The translations under genes and the position numbers were made by a program. Below the pieces are notes generated by a model, which was not told the origin of the DNA, ran no database searches, and saw only the letters and a program-made list of their open reading frames with translations. From Lasioglossum baleicum (lineage: Eukaryota > Arthropoda > Insecta > Hymenoptera > Halictidae), in the NCBI RefSeq assembly GCF_051020765.1, contig NC_134933.1, positions 14,357,461-14,421,460 on the forward strand: 64,000 bases of DNA, given 5' to 3'. Shown here one piece after another: positions 13,024-22,970 of this stretch; within the stretch, counting starts at the first letter, position 1, and each line of letters opens with the position of its first letter.

Positions 13024-13180
13024 CACTCTGCGGATTTCCCTACAAAATAAAAATTTTACTAATTCAACATTTATTTTCCTTCTGGAAGTATTTAACAGGT
13101 TGAAAGTAGTGTGGTAACATTTTTTACTGCATTAAATTACAGCTACTTAGTTTTGTGAGAAATGCATGCAATCTATAGTG
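13024..13180 (+). mobile_element. Diverged family A copy
   Basis: The left end has CTGCGGATTTCCCTACAAAA and AATAAAAATTTTAC. The right end has TTTACTGCATTAAATTAC and then TTTTGTGAGAAATGCATGCA. Both correspond in order and spacing to the complete copies at 46.3 and 59.7 kb, with many substitutions. Confidence 0.5.
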
Positions 13181-14500
13181 CAATGATCAGTTTTAACATT
13201 CTTAACTGTGCAGTGTCGTTAAATAAATTTCTTCGATTTTGTAAGATTTTTCAAGGTGTTGGCTTGACAGTCAACGTGTCATATGCGAAGACCACGATTT
13301 TTCATGTTAAGTAAACAACATAAAATAAAGTTGACAGTGTTTATCCACTGAAATATTATTCACCTGCGAGGAGAAACAGATTTTTACGATGCAACAAAGC
13401 TCGTTCTCTAAAATGTCAGATTCGTATCGCTGGCAACTGTCAAATTTGCACGGTCCTCAACCGTGAGACACTTATGATCGACCCATATGGTATGAAATCT
13501 ATTTCGAGCATGTTATCGGACATCCATCAGTTTCCAACCATTTTTTCAAGCAGCCAATCGCAAAAATTTAAATACATCGGCCAACTTGTAAATATTTCGA
13601 GCAAAAACCGTAGAGACCTTTTACACATTGCGGACAACTTTGGTCCCTTATATCTCGATAATAATTTATGCAAAAATAGAAGTATTTTAGTGTTTTGACA
13701 TGCCAGACGTTTGAAGGTTACTTTCAAGAATACCCATTCAAAATTTCAATTGAAACCTCCACAGAGCTTTTCAAGGTTACCGCAATGTCGAACAAATACA
13801 ATCGTCATGTACTCTCTTCGTTTGAAACATTTTTTCAGTTATTAATTTGGAGTAAGAAATCATTTTGATCGAAAAACCGAGGTTTTCAACGCATTACGCG
13901 CCTCACTAAAAATCACTTGACCCGCGACATTTGTTGGCACACACGGCCGCGTCACCTTTATTTATCTGTATTAAGCTCCGGGAGCTTCTCAAGATGACCT
14001 TCGACCTTCCCCGCACACTTTCGTCGCCTCGCGGGCGCGTTGCGAATTTCGACCGATTTCACGAACCGTCGACGACAGACGACAAACGCCGAGATTCTGG
14101 TAGCAGCCCGCAGACGGAATTCCTATCTTGGTACTCCCATCATCAGGTCGACAATGCAGAGGTTATCGACAATGGCGCACGGCCAGAAATAGCAGACGGT
14201 GCATTGTGTTTAGCAGTGTATAGGATATCCGGATGGAGGACGGCCACGAGTGCTGCTCCCGGGGAGAAAAGGAGAGGAGGAGTTTCAGCATCCACGGTCG
14301 CGGAACGGTCCACATTTGCATCGTGTCGCAGTTCTAGCCCAAATATTTCTGGCTTATGCAACTGCTAATTGCAATCAGAAAGTGGGGCTCTTGTTAGGTA
14401 AATCTCGGTCACCAAGTTTGTCGATCCTGCAAACGTGTCGAGGCTGAAACGATCCGATCCGGTTCACGGACAGAGTTCACCCGGGCTTCCATTTTTCAGT
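13181..14500. other. Unannotated stretch, no gene seen
   Basis: AT-rich to about 13900, then moderately GC-rich to 14500. A 145-codon plus-strand frame (13931-14368) and a 72-codon minus-strand frame overlap with no recognisable motif. Nothing here is supported as coding. Confidence 0.5.
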
Positions 14501-14519
14501 GATTCTTATTCGCGTTCGG

Positions 14520-15633
14520 ACGCTCTTTACAACAGAATAACCTCCTTAAAATTGGACCAAACGATTTCAGCTTTTTCGAAAAAGCGCAAATTAGATGACT
14601 CGTGACCCATTTTTATCTACCATTTCCTAAAGTTAAAATTACTGTTGTGTTATTCCCAACTCACTACAGTTATTTTAGAAAGAAATAGATGTCTAGTAAT
14701 GAGAACATTCGGGTTGAAGTACGGATGATGTATGTAATGTATGTCTGTGTATTACCCTATATATAGCTAAATTCATAAAAACAGAGAATCATAAATAACA
14801 GAAGAATTGTAAAATTACGAGATCGCCAACGTATTATAATAAAAAAATTAAACCGACTTAAAAATTTTCTAAATGACAGATGATGCTGATTATGATTTCA
14901 TTGGAATATGATGGACTTGGAAATCAGTAGGTGGGAAGAGAAGATACATTAATATGTGAAAGCATATTAGATGAATTAACAGATTTTCGTAATTTCCAGT
15001 GTAGAAAATTTTCAATTTTGCGCCGCCGAAAAGATTGTATTGTATTCAAGTTCGTGTGCATTCACATAAATTAAATCGAAATTATTTCATACTTTTTAGT
15101 GCGTTTTTTCGATGTCGGTTAATCTTTTTTTTATAAAATTTTTTATTTCACACTTTTCTAGTGGAACGAGCAGAATTTGTAGAACACCGTAGGAAGGTTT
15201 TTCGGTCTTATTGGTTATTTGCAATAAAAACCGCAAAGAATGAAAAAATGCAAAATGTGTTTTCAAGGGACCAATCGGGAGACATACCCTACAAAATGTA
15301 GAAGGTTTCGTCCTGATTGGTCCATCCATCTCGGAGTATTCGGTGAAGATAGAAAAAAGAAGCGAAAAAACGGTACATACAGATCGAATTGAGTAATCTC
15401 CTTCTTTTTCGAAGTGGGTTAAAAAGAAGGCAGATCAAAACAAGCGGTCGCGACAAACACGTCTTTCATTAACATTTGGTTAGCCGTGTGCCCAAATACG
15501 TTAATAAACCCTTTTAAACTTTTCCTTACGGCTTTTCCTTACAAAATAGATGTCTAGTAACGAGAAAATTTGTGATATTTTTCTATAACTGTATCGGTAA
15601 CCGAGTTATAGCACGGGATAGTGAACCACCCTG
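14520..15633. mobile_element. Transposon remnant region ending in an ACAGGGTG-type terminus
   Basis: The right boundary is CACCCTG followed by TA (terminus ends at 15633), the reverse complement of a TATACAGGGTGGTTCACT-type end seen in many insect DNA elements. AGATGTCTAGTAANGAGAA occurs at both 14687 and 15549, showing an internal direct duplication. ATTGG/CCAAT-containing inverted segments lie at 15268 and 15316. The left terminus is not seen, so the extent is a guess and more than one element may be involved. Confidence 0.35.
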
Positions 15634-16387
15634 TATACGAGTCCCACGATGGCCAATGTGCTGAAAGAATAACGACAAGCGAATTTGCTAAACTGATAGC
15701 GGTTGGTAGTTAGAGGGCCGATAAAACACGTTATCGTAGACCGGCGAGCTGTATCAGAATTCTGACGGAAACTGTTAAGAGCTTTACTAAAATCCGTCGG
15801 ACACTTTGAAAGCTTTTTCGGGGGCAGCGTTAAGTGTCGTCGATAGCAGATTATCTAGAGACACGGGGGAATATAGGTGAATGTTTTCAGTGGACACGTG
15901 GGGGGATAAGCTCGTAGCGTTATCGCGACTATAGCAAAGTGGCAATGCTCCCATAGTCTCGGGTGTTTACCGCGTTTCTTTGCATCTCTGGCCTTGTTTA
16001 TCGAGCTTGCGGACGCGCTTCAATGGAGCTACCCTTTCGCGGGGGTGGAATGGAGTATCGAGGCTCGAACGTCACGACGAGAGCGACCGATCGATCGTGA
16101 TCGACAGCTCTCAAAAAGCATGGGCGATGGACAGAGTGCGCTTTGGCGTGCAGCATGTTCGACCACGTGTGCTCAATATTTCAAACTCAAACGAGAATTA
16201 CAAGAATGAGGCGAATATTATTACAAATAAATTCGTAGCCTCTTTATCACGAATTTATCGATGTACAAATAATCACTTTTTACTGTTGAAAACGATCTAC
16301 TTCGTTTTCTGTGTATTTACTCTATCTTATAAAGGATGATTGAATTATCAAATCGCTGAAGTAAAGAATGGATCTAAAATAAAATGA
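15634..16387. other. Unannotated stretch, no gene seen
   Basis: Moderate composition, with a 119-codon open frame at 15980-16339 that I cannot place in any family. No repeats found. Confidence 0.5.
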
Positions 16388-16391
16388 TTAA

Positions 16392-16637
16392 TCCTTCGCA
16401 CTCGGAGCTATTTTAACTATTATAGAAAATTAAACATTTCTTCCGATCTAGAATATTTCCATTTCGTATGATTTTTTCGAAACTTTATGGATATGAAATT
16501 GGTATAATACCTCATACAATACCCAAATGTTTAGTAATTGATTAGATACCGATATATTTCATAATGTAAATAATATTTCGAATAATGGTACAGCAATTTT
16601 TAGTGGTGCCTCAGAGGGGACAACCGAGTGCAAAGGG
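16392..16637 (+). mobile_element. Repeat family B copy 2 (246 bp, piggyBac-like)
   Basis: The ends are TCCTTCGCACTCGG and, inverted, CCGAGTGCAAAGGG. They are flanked by TTAA at 16388-16391 and TTAC at 16638-16641, the second apparently a mutated TTAA. TTAA duplication with CCCTTT-like ends is characteristic of piggyBac-type elements. The interior carries the AAACATTTCTTC and ATACCTCATACAATACCC blocks of the family. The open frame beginning at 16585 (MVQQFLV) lies inside the right end and also appears in the copy at 32.0 kb, which explains it as repeat sequence rather than a gene. Confidence 0.7.
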
Positions 16638-16692
16638 TTACTGTGAGGGCCGCGAATTTATTTGTCCTTCCTGTTGTTTCGCTTTTTATATA

Positions 16693-17095
16693 CAGGGTGT
16701 CTCAGCTGAAGGAGGCCACCTAAATATCCCCTTTATTTTTAATGGCACAAAAAAAATATTTATGGCATAATTTAAATGGTATGGAAGGAGGAATATCATA
16801 GAAGAACAATCGGTTTTGTCCGGTTATTTTTTCATAGTTTTTTCGAGGTCATCGTTATTTTTTTATCGGGAAAACTTTTTGTTTATTCCATCTTGTTAGT
16901 GACTTAAACATATTTAAATGTATTTTTTCAGCCGCTATAAAATGGAATAAAAAAAAAGTTTTCTCGATAAAAAGATAACGATGACCTTGAGAAACCTATG
17001 AAAAAATAACCGGACAAAAGAAATTGTTCCTCTATTTTTGTGCCATTAAAAATGAAGGAGGTATTTAGGTGGCCTCCTTCAGCTGAGACACCCTG
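16693..17095. mobile_element. 403-bp palindromic element with CAGGGTGTCTC ends
   Basis: Termini CAGGGTGTCTCAGCTGAAGG and its inverted copy are flanked by TA on both sides (16691-16692, 17096-17097). Arms of about 150-180 bases pair along most of their length. Shared blocks include GGAGGCCACCTAAATA, AATGGCACAAAAA and AACCGGACAAAA, with a GATAAAAAGATAACGATGACC block paired to its complement. The TA duplication suggests a Tc1/mariner-type or similar mobiliser. It lies 55 bases right of family B copy 2. Confidence 0.8.
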
Positions 17096-17164
17096 TATAA
17101 TCAAATATTATCATAAATGTAAGGTCTCAAACCTTTCCGGTCCTATGTCGATCCAGACTCGACA

Positions 17165-17491
17165 TTAAGGATGTTCTGGAGGTATATAAAAACGCAACAA
17201 AATTTTTGAAAATTTGACAAGATTTAATTCTTACTAAATTAATGCAACTACTAAAGTTTGGGTTCGATTCACTGCACCGTTAAAGTTTGCACATTTCAAC
17301 ACGTCTTCTTATGGAGAATTCATAAAATTCCACTTCGAACCCTATTTAAACCTTGAAAAAATGCAACTGGAAACTCCAAAAAAGTACACTAAACAAAAAT
17401 ATACTCGTGAATGGCTTTCGTTGCCAATATATTGATGGATTTCGAATTTCTTGTACTTTTGTCTCCCATTGTACCTCCAGAACATCCTTAA
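17165..17491. mobile_element. TTAA-bounded inverted-repeat element (~325 bp)
   Basis: The left end TTAAGGATGTTCTGGAGGTA (17165-17184) is repeated exactly in inverted form at 17472-17491. If TTAA is the target duplication, the element is 17169-17487 with ends GGATGTTCTGGAGGTA. The interior is AT-rich and non-coding. The perfect ends suggest fairly recent insertion. A piggyBac-type mobiliser is inferred from TTAA only. Confidence 0.75.
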
Positions 17492-17533
17492 CTTTTGTAC
17501 CAACTACTTGACCGATTTACTGCAGATTCAACA

Positions 17534-17612
17534 ATAGACGGCGGTTCTTTATGCAAAATGATAATTTTCTACCTGAATTGCAACGAACTGATGTGAAATA
17601 GAAAAAATTTGT
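17534..17612 (+). mobile_element. Family A, 5' part only
   Basis: TAGACGGCGGTTCTTTATGC begins the copy. It then tracks the complete copy at 46.3 kb through a CTGAATTGCAACGAACTG-like block and a TTGTTTTCT block. No 3' terminus follows, because the sequence changes into the GC-rich block near 17615. Confidence 0.65.
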
Positions 17613-17614
17613 TT

Positions 17615-18340
17615 TCTGTGCGAGGCCATAGTGGTCCCGTCAACTGGCCAGACTGTTGGCGATAGGAGAATTTTGGCAGTATGATTTGTCCCATTGAAAA
17701 CCTGTCCGTTTCACCTCTCCCCAAAAGCTCGTAAGAGGACGCGGCTCGCGGACAGGCAACGTGAGATATATACGGGCAATGTAGCACAATAACATGAGTT
17801 TCGGTGTAATTGTTTACGCGTGCCAAGTGAGTTATTTGGCACGTGGCTGCACCGGGGGCCATGGGGGCGGCACCCACGTGGTCGACCAGCTGCCCGCGGA
17901 TTTGCTCGCTCCCCCTCCCTTTTCTCCTTCTGTTTCCTCCTTTCTTCTCCTCTGTCTCTCTTCTTCTTGTTCCCTCGTCTCACTCTGTCTTCCGTTGTTC
18001 TATCTCTCTCGCTCCTTGCACGCGCATGGTCACGTGCCCTGTGTACCATTCATACGCACGTAATGACACGTAACAAAAGAGAAATGGCCCCGGTATGGGG
18101 AAAAGTCTCTTCCGAGCTCGTTTCTCTCGCGAATATTTGTTCCTAACAGGAATCCAGCCTAGAACGGTGTCACTGTATTTTCGTTCGACCCCTTGTCCCA
18201 TGATTACTCTCGCAGACGACGCGATCATTGCAGTCTCCTCGTCGTTAACGCCGTTGACTGCTACTGTGGTGACCATAAAAGTCACGCAAAATCGGGACAA
18301 CCTATTTAACCACGTGCTACACGATTTTCTTTTCCGCAAC
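17615..18340. other. GC-rich block with pyrimidine tract, no gene recognised
   Basis: A GC-richer segment. At about 17905-18010 the plus strand is almost pure C/T (CTCCTTCTGTTTCCTCCTTT-like). Many overlapping open frames on both strands are a product of this composition and are not called. Confidence 0.5.
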
Positions 18341-18749
18341 GATTGAACTACAACGATCAGAAATTATTTATTATCAACGATTTCACAGACGAGAAACTGA
18401 AATTCATATTTATTTTATGGATCTTCATCGAAACGAGATGTTTAGTGAAATTATAGAAAATATAGCCTATAATATCCTAGTTTTTGCAACAGCCAATTCA
18501 AATCGTCAACCGAAGCCAATAAGACGCGATCAACGTTGACCTGAAAGAAGCAGGTTCGCAAGTATCTAGGAAAACTGGATGCTTAAAAATGTGGACGGAT
18601 CGAATAATGGCTGCCATAAAATCGTCAGAAGCATCTTCCTTGCAAGTGTTAAAGGTAACAATAAAATATCCTGTCCGCCGAAAGACACTGCGTGGAAGAA
18701 TTGATCTTCAATGCGCTCTTATTGTCTATAACCTTTTTAACTTCGCGAA

Positions 18750-18925
18750 ATAAATGGGTCGAGGACTGTATCGCGCTGATTTATACACCGCCGGGGCTCT
18801 TTCCTTGAAAATCTCGCGTCTCCCATCCGGTGCAACGAAATCTAAATCGTCAGTGACGTCATAAATCCAGCTTCGCAGGATATTGTTACAGGAAGTCGGT
18901 CGATTGCGTCACGCATCCTCCGCCC
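18750..18925 (+). repeat. Diverged duplicated segment, left copy
   Basis: GGGTCGAGGACTGTATCGCG at about 18754 starts a segment with GATTTATA, TGAAAATCTCGCGTCTC, ATCCGGTGCAACG and GTCACGCATCCT in order. The same blocks recur in the same order and similar spacing in the segment starting at 19339. Divergence is substantial, so the duplication is old or both copies are under constraint. Confidence 0.6.
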
Positions 18926-19199
18926 GGCGAGCAGAAATTTGAATCGAAATTACCCCCCGAATGTCACGGGTCAATTATTCGCGATCCGCGAGTCCGGGGA
19001 GTGGGGATCGTCGAAGTAGGAGCGTCGGCGTCGCGTGAAAAATAAAATCGTTCGCATAGTCGGTTGTCAATTGGGAAAATAGGATTAAAAATGGCCGGCC
19101 CCCGGAACGATCCTTGCGGAAGGAACGAATAAATCCCGCGAATTGTAAACAAGTAAAATAATGAAGTGGCGATTCGTCTGTGATGAGAGAGACGGAAAC

Positions 19200-19246
19200 A
19201 GAGAGAGAGAGAGAGAGAAATAGAGAGAGGGAGGGAGAGAGAGAAG
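19200..19246 (+). repeat. (GA)n simple repeat
   Basis: A nearly pure GA tract with a few AAAT and GGGA interruptions. It is responsible for the long serine/leucine-rich minus-strand open frames between 18964 and 19443, which I do not call. Confidence 0.9.
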
Positions 19247-19327
19247 CAGTCACGTTGCTGCCGAGAATTCCGGTGCAAAACTTTCCCGAGACTTTCGTTT
19301 AGTGTCCCCGGAGTCTTTATGTTGTCG

Positions 19328-19470
19328 CGGAGCGAAACGGGTCGAGGACTATAGCTCGGAGATTTATATATCGTAGAAACCCTCTCAATGAAAATCTGGC
19401 GTCTCTTATCCGGCGCGACGCTCGCCTCACAATGAAATTTCAAATGTCACGCATCCTGTGGTCCAGAAAC
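19328..19470 (+). repeat. Diverged duplicated segment, right copy
   Basis: Partner of 18750-18925. It contains GGGTCGAGGACTATAGCTCG, GATTTATATATCG, TGAAAATCTGGCGTCTC, ATCCGGCGCGACG and GTCACGCATCCT. Identical 12-base blocks are separated by unrelated or substituted stretches. Confidence 0.6.
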
Positions 19471-19710
19471 ATCGCCAGATATTTCTCGCTGGACAAGATG
19501 GACTAGTTGCTTCCGCGCGTTAGAACAAAACTCGAACTGCTCCCTTTCTTATCGATTGCGCCAGAATTTTCCAACATTTTTTGGCTCGCTGCCCCCTCCT
19601 TCATGTTTCTTTCGATCAACGCGTTCGTTAGCTGAAATGCCTTTGCTCGAAGCATGAACATTTTCACAATGAATCACCGAAGTCTCATATTACGCGCTGG
19701 ACATGTTTGT

Positions 19711-19800
19711 TTAGTCGAAACATGCTCCATCAGCTTCAATACATTTTTAGCCAACAGGTTTTCAATGCATAAACGACACTTTCAAAGCAATTTCATGCTG
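19711..19800 (-). pseudogene. Mariner-type transposase C-terminal relic
   Basis: Read on the minus strand from 19800, one frame gives a short stretch ending KCIEADGACFD and a stop at 19711-19713. The pattern KCIxxxGxYFE/D just before the stop is the characteristic C-terminus of many mariner-family transposases. Two internal stops occur upstream; one (TGA) stands where a tryptophan codon TGG would be expected, and a single-base insertion would account for the other. I cannot follow the protein further upstream with confidence, so this is a small, dead fragment. No terminal inverted repeats were found beside it. Confidence 0.45.
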
Positions 19801-21740
19801 CTCAGATTTTTAAGTGTTTTATAATTAATGGTTCTTACGAGGATGATGAAATATTTTCGGGAAATGGTGATGCGCAAGAATTTATGCAAGGAAACGTCAT
19901 AATAGTCATTTTAACGACACTGCTAGTTGTAAATGAAGCTTCTCTCTTAGACAGTAGCCTCGGGAGCAGTCACTGGATTGTCATACCTATTAAACAATTG
20001 ACGAAGGAATTCTTGATCATTTAATCTTCAACCCGTAATTTTAGTTGTCCTTTTTCTACATAGGATAAAAATGGCTGGCATGTGTTGTCTTCTAACAATG
20101 ACATCATAGAATTTGTATAGATGTGATTTTCATTATAATATGTGCTTGGATAGAAAAATGTGTGGAATCATTTCCAGTGAAATTTCCATCATTATAATTT
20201 CAATAATTGTAAAATGAAAAAGCAGAAACCGGTCGTTTGGTGGTAGGTTCAGTGTTAACCGTGTTGAATGTCAAATTTAGACTGAATGTTCATAATGTCA
20301 AAGAAATACAAAACACAAACAAAGCAATTTCTGTCAGGATTGTCGATCCTCGATTCTCAAAGAGCACTTAGACTGGCGGCAGTCGGATAAAATGACTATA
20401 AACATTTTAACGCCCCCGTGGTTCTCCCAACGCCCACCGCAACGGGGGTGGTTTAGGAAGTTGCGGATTAAACGGATATGGATTGCAGAAATGCGCCAGC
20501 AGAGGAAAATGATGCAACAGTTCGGATTCGCGTGAGTGGAATAAGTTGAGATTTCGTTCATTGAAAGGATTCGCTTCGACGGTCAGCTGAAACGCGGAAC
20601 CGACCTATCCGAGCAATCTATGGATAGTTGGATGCAATTCAAACAAACGGGAACCCCTTTCTCCGACGATGCTTGTTGCGTCAATAGAATTAACGAAATG
20701 GGGATTTTGCGATTAACAACTTTAGGATGCAATGTTGCATCGAGAATATGATAACAAAGGTAGCTGATTGGTAACTCCTAAGATGATGCAAGACCGTGCT
20801 AAAATGGCTGAGATGAAACTGAAGAAGAATTCCTCTCGTTTTTCATTTTATTTATGAACCAAGGATTTTAATCTTTTTTATAGGTGTATATTAAAAGTAA
20901 TTCCTATCGAAAATAACGAGTGGTCGTGATTGGATTTGATTTCATTATATGAATTGTAAAATGCATTTATTGAGACTTCAATGGACTTTTATATGAATTT
21001 TATATCATTCAATTTGCTAATGAATTTCCGCAGTTATATTTTGACGACTTTTATAATTGTAAAACCAGAAATCTGAACTCACTTTTACTCCTCTCTGGTA
21101 GTTTTAGATTCCCTTCGCGATGTATTTCAGTTAATTGAATCCGATATTGTTGACTAATACAATTTTGCATCTAATGTGAAAATTTCGGGATAAACAAAAA
21201 GTGTTGAATATTTTTCCGAGGAATGATTTGATTTGATGGTAAATCAAATTTAAAGCTTCTGTATATATTGTTGGAAGTAACTCATACATATCTTATTCGT
21301 GTAAAAAATTGTCATCTGTCCAAAAACATTTACAAAATAACGAAATACAGTTACGTTTGAAAATGACAGAAAGTGATTAAAATTTTTAAACCTTAACGCA
21401 TAAATATGTGGTTCCCGTTGTCCGATTGCTTCCAACTTTGGCGCACATCATTTCCTCAGCAAGTGTCACAATTTAGGGGAAATGAGGCAAGAAAAGTCGA
21501 AGATAAGGGCCGCCCTAATAAATATTTCTCTAACTTGTTGATACACGAACCTACAGTACTGATCGTAGCAGTTTGAAAGCCGGAGAACACGGTGCTCTAA
21601 AAATGTTCGAGTATAGTCAACGACAGGATGAGGAGACTGTGCAACCGGTTCCCGGGTGTCAGTCAGAGTCAGACAGTAGAAGGAGGTTCGATCTAGGTGG
21701 CAAAGTTCTGTGTAATAGAGTGGAATCATTGTTCGTCCTT
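19801..21740. other. Unannotated AT-rich stretch, no gene seen
   Basis: No recognisable coding segment or repeat. Upstream parts of the mariner relic may extend to about 20050 but are too degraded to read. Confidence 0.5.
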
Positions 21741-22719
21741 CGCGCGAGGGTAGCATCTATGACAGTGTCAGAGCGCGCGCGGGGGCGTCAGCGAAGGCGT
21801 CAGCGACGGCGTGTGAGTCGGTGGTGGTGGCGTCGGTGGGGGCGGCGGGGGTGGTGGTGTCTCCGTTGGTGGTGGGGGTTGTAATGGGGTGGTGGTGGTG
21901 GCGGTGGCGGGTGTCCCGGTGGTGGGGGTACGAAATAAGGGTAGTTTTCAGAGGTGGGGGCGGTGGTTCGTCAGTTTCCGGGTTGTTCCGGAGTGAGTTG
22001 AGGGCGTCGTGGGGCGTCGTGGGGGGTGGCGGAGGGAGGGCGTGTAGGAGCCGCGGGCCACGACACGACTAAGCGTCGCGACGTCAGTAGAGCGCCGCGC
22101 TATCGACCACCGCCACGAGTCATCGTCGTCGTCGTCTTCTTCGTGGTCTTCGTCCCCGTCTTCGCCGAGTTTGTTGTCTTCCCCGAGCGATCCCCGGTCC
22201 TTCCTGGTGTTTCTCGTTGGGACTCGGATGCCGTGTGATCAGCGCGATACCGTCGCGACGACCGAGGAGCTGCACTGACGACGCCGAAGACGGAAGACGC
22301 TCGTCGGGCCGATTTTGTCCGAAAGGAAAAATTCGCATCGGTTTGGGAAACAACTCGTGGATCAGCGGAGGATTTAATCGCGCTCTTTGTAGATCTCTAT
22401 CTGTCGATTTCTCGATCTTTCTCTCTTTATCGCCGTTTTTCCGACTGTCTCTCGATCGGCCGCGGATCGACGCGGACGCGCCACGAGGATCGCACGGCGC
22501 GGCGCATTGCGTGCACGCGTGTACTCCCGCACGCGTGTCTAGTCCACCCGCCAGCTACCCGCCGCTCTCTACCCGTCAAGGTCGTGCCGGCACAGTGCGT
22601 GCGTGTACGAACTACACCGTCATTATATAACCACCATCGTCTGAGCACCGCGAGCCACCCCGTGTGAGACCCAATGACTGTCCATCCAGGGATCACGGGA
22701 GACACATGTTCGTTATAAG
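21740..22719 (+). promoter_or_regulatory. CpG/G-rich island, candidate promoter and 5' exon
   Basis: This is the most GC- and CpG-dense segment in the window. A G-rich run on the plus strand (about 21820-22060) is followed by mixed CpG-dense sequence to about 22620. A TCAGT initiator-like motif is at 22084-22088. A potential splice donor, AAG then GTCAGT, stands at 22719/22720. An ATG at 22706 would give four codons (MFVI) before the donor and has an in-frame TAA upstream at 22628-22630. Another ATG at 22674 would terminate at 22716-22718. A long 5' UTR ending in a few codons and a donor is a common insect first-exon layout, but the acceptor exon is not in view and the motifs are short. Strand and exon status are inference; the composition is seen. 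Confidence 0.3.
21836..21897 (+). other. G-run cluster with quadruplex potential
   Basis: Runs of three to five G occur at 21836-21842, 21847-21851, 21873-21879 and 21894-21898, with loops that are mostly GGT/GTT, and GGT-rich sequence continues to 21930. Four or more G3 runs on one strand can fold as a quadruplex, although one loop is long. It lies in the candidate 5' region above. Confidence 0.5.
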
Positions 22720-22970
22720 GTCAGTGCACGATGTCTATGTGCTGTGCTCGTAGATCCTGCGAACCGTGTGTGTTGCTTACCTTAGCTGTCGCCTTGACAA
22801 GATCCGCGCGACTTGACGTGGATCCACAGTGTTGTTACATACGACCGGTTCTGTTACCGATCGCTAGTCCTCTCACGCTTCGAACGGTGATCATCGAGCC
22901 TCCGTCTCCGCGAGTTTCCGTCTCTTCGATGGTTCGAACCGCGGTTTTTTTCGGTTCAAGTCGATGAGTA

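Noticed and set aside
16585..16770. Open frame beginning MVQQFLVV, with a similar one at 31834-32046
   Set aside because: The shared peptide lies inside copies of repeat family B and runs out through element boundaries, so it is repeat DNA, not a gene family.
17268..17282. GGGTTCGATTCA, resembling a tRNA internal B box
   Set aside because: No A box at the right distance and no cloverleaf. The site lies inside a TTAA-bounded element.
18964..19443. Long minus-strand open frame (159 codons)
   Set aside because: Its serine/leucine-rich centre is simply the translated (GA)n tract, and nothing on either side resembles a protein domain.
22930..22945. GGTTCGAACC, resembling a tRNA B box
   Set aside because: It is a 10-base palindrome in GC-rich sequence with no matching A box or stem structure.
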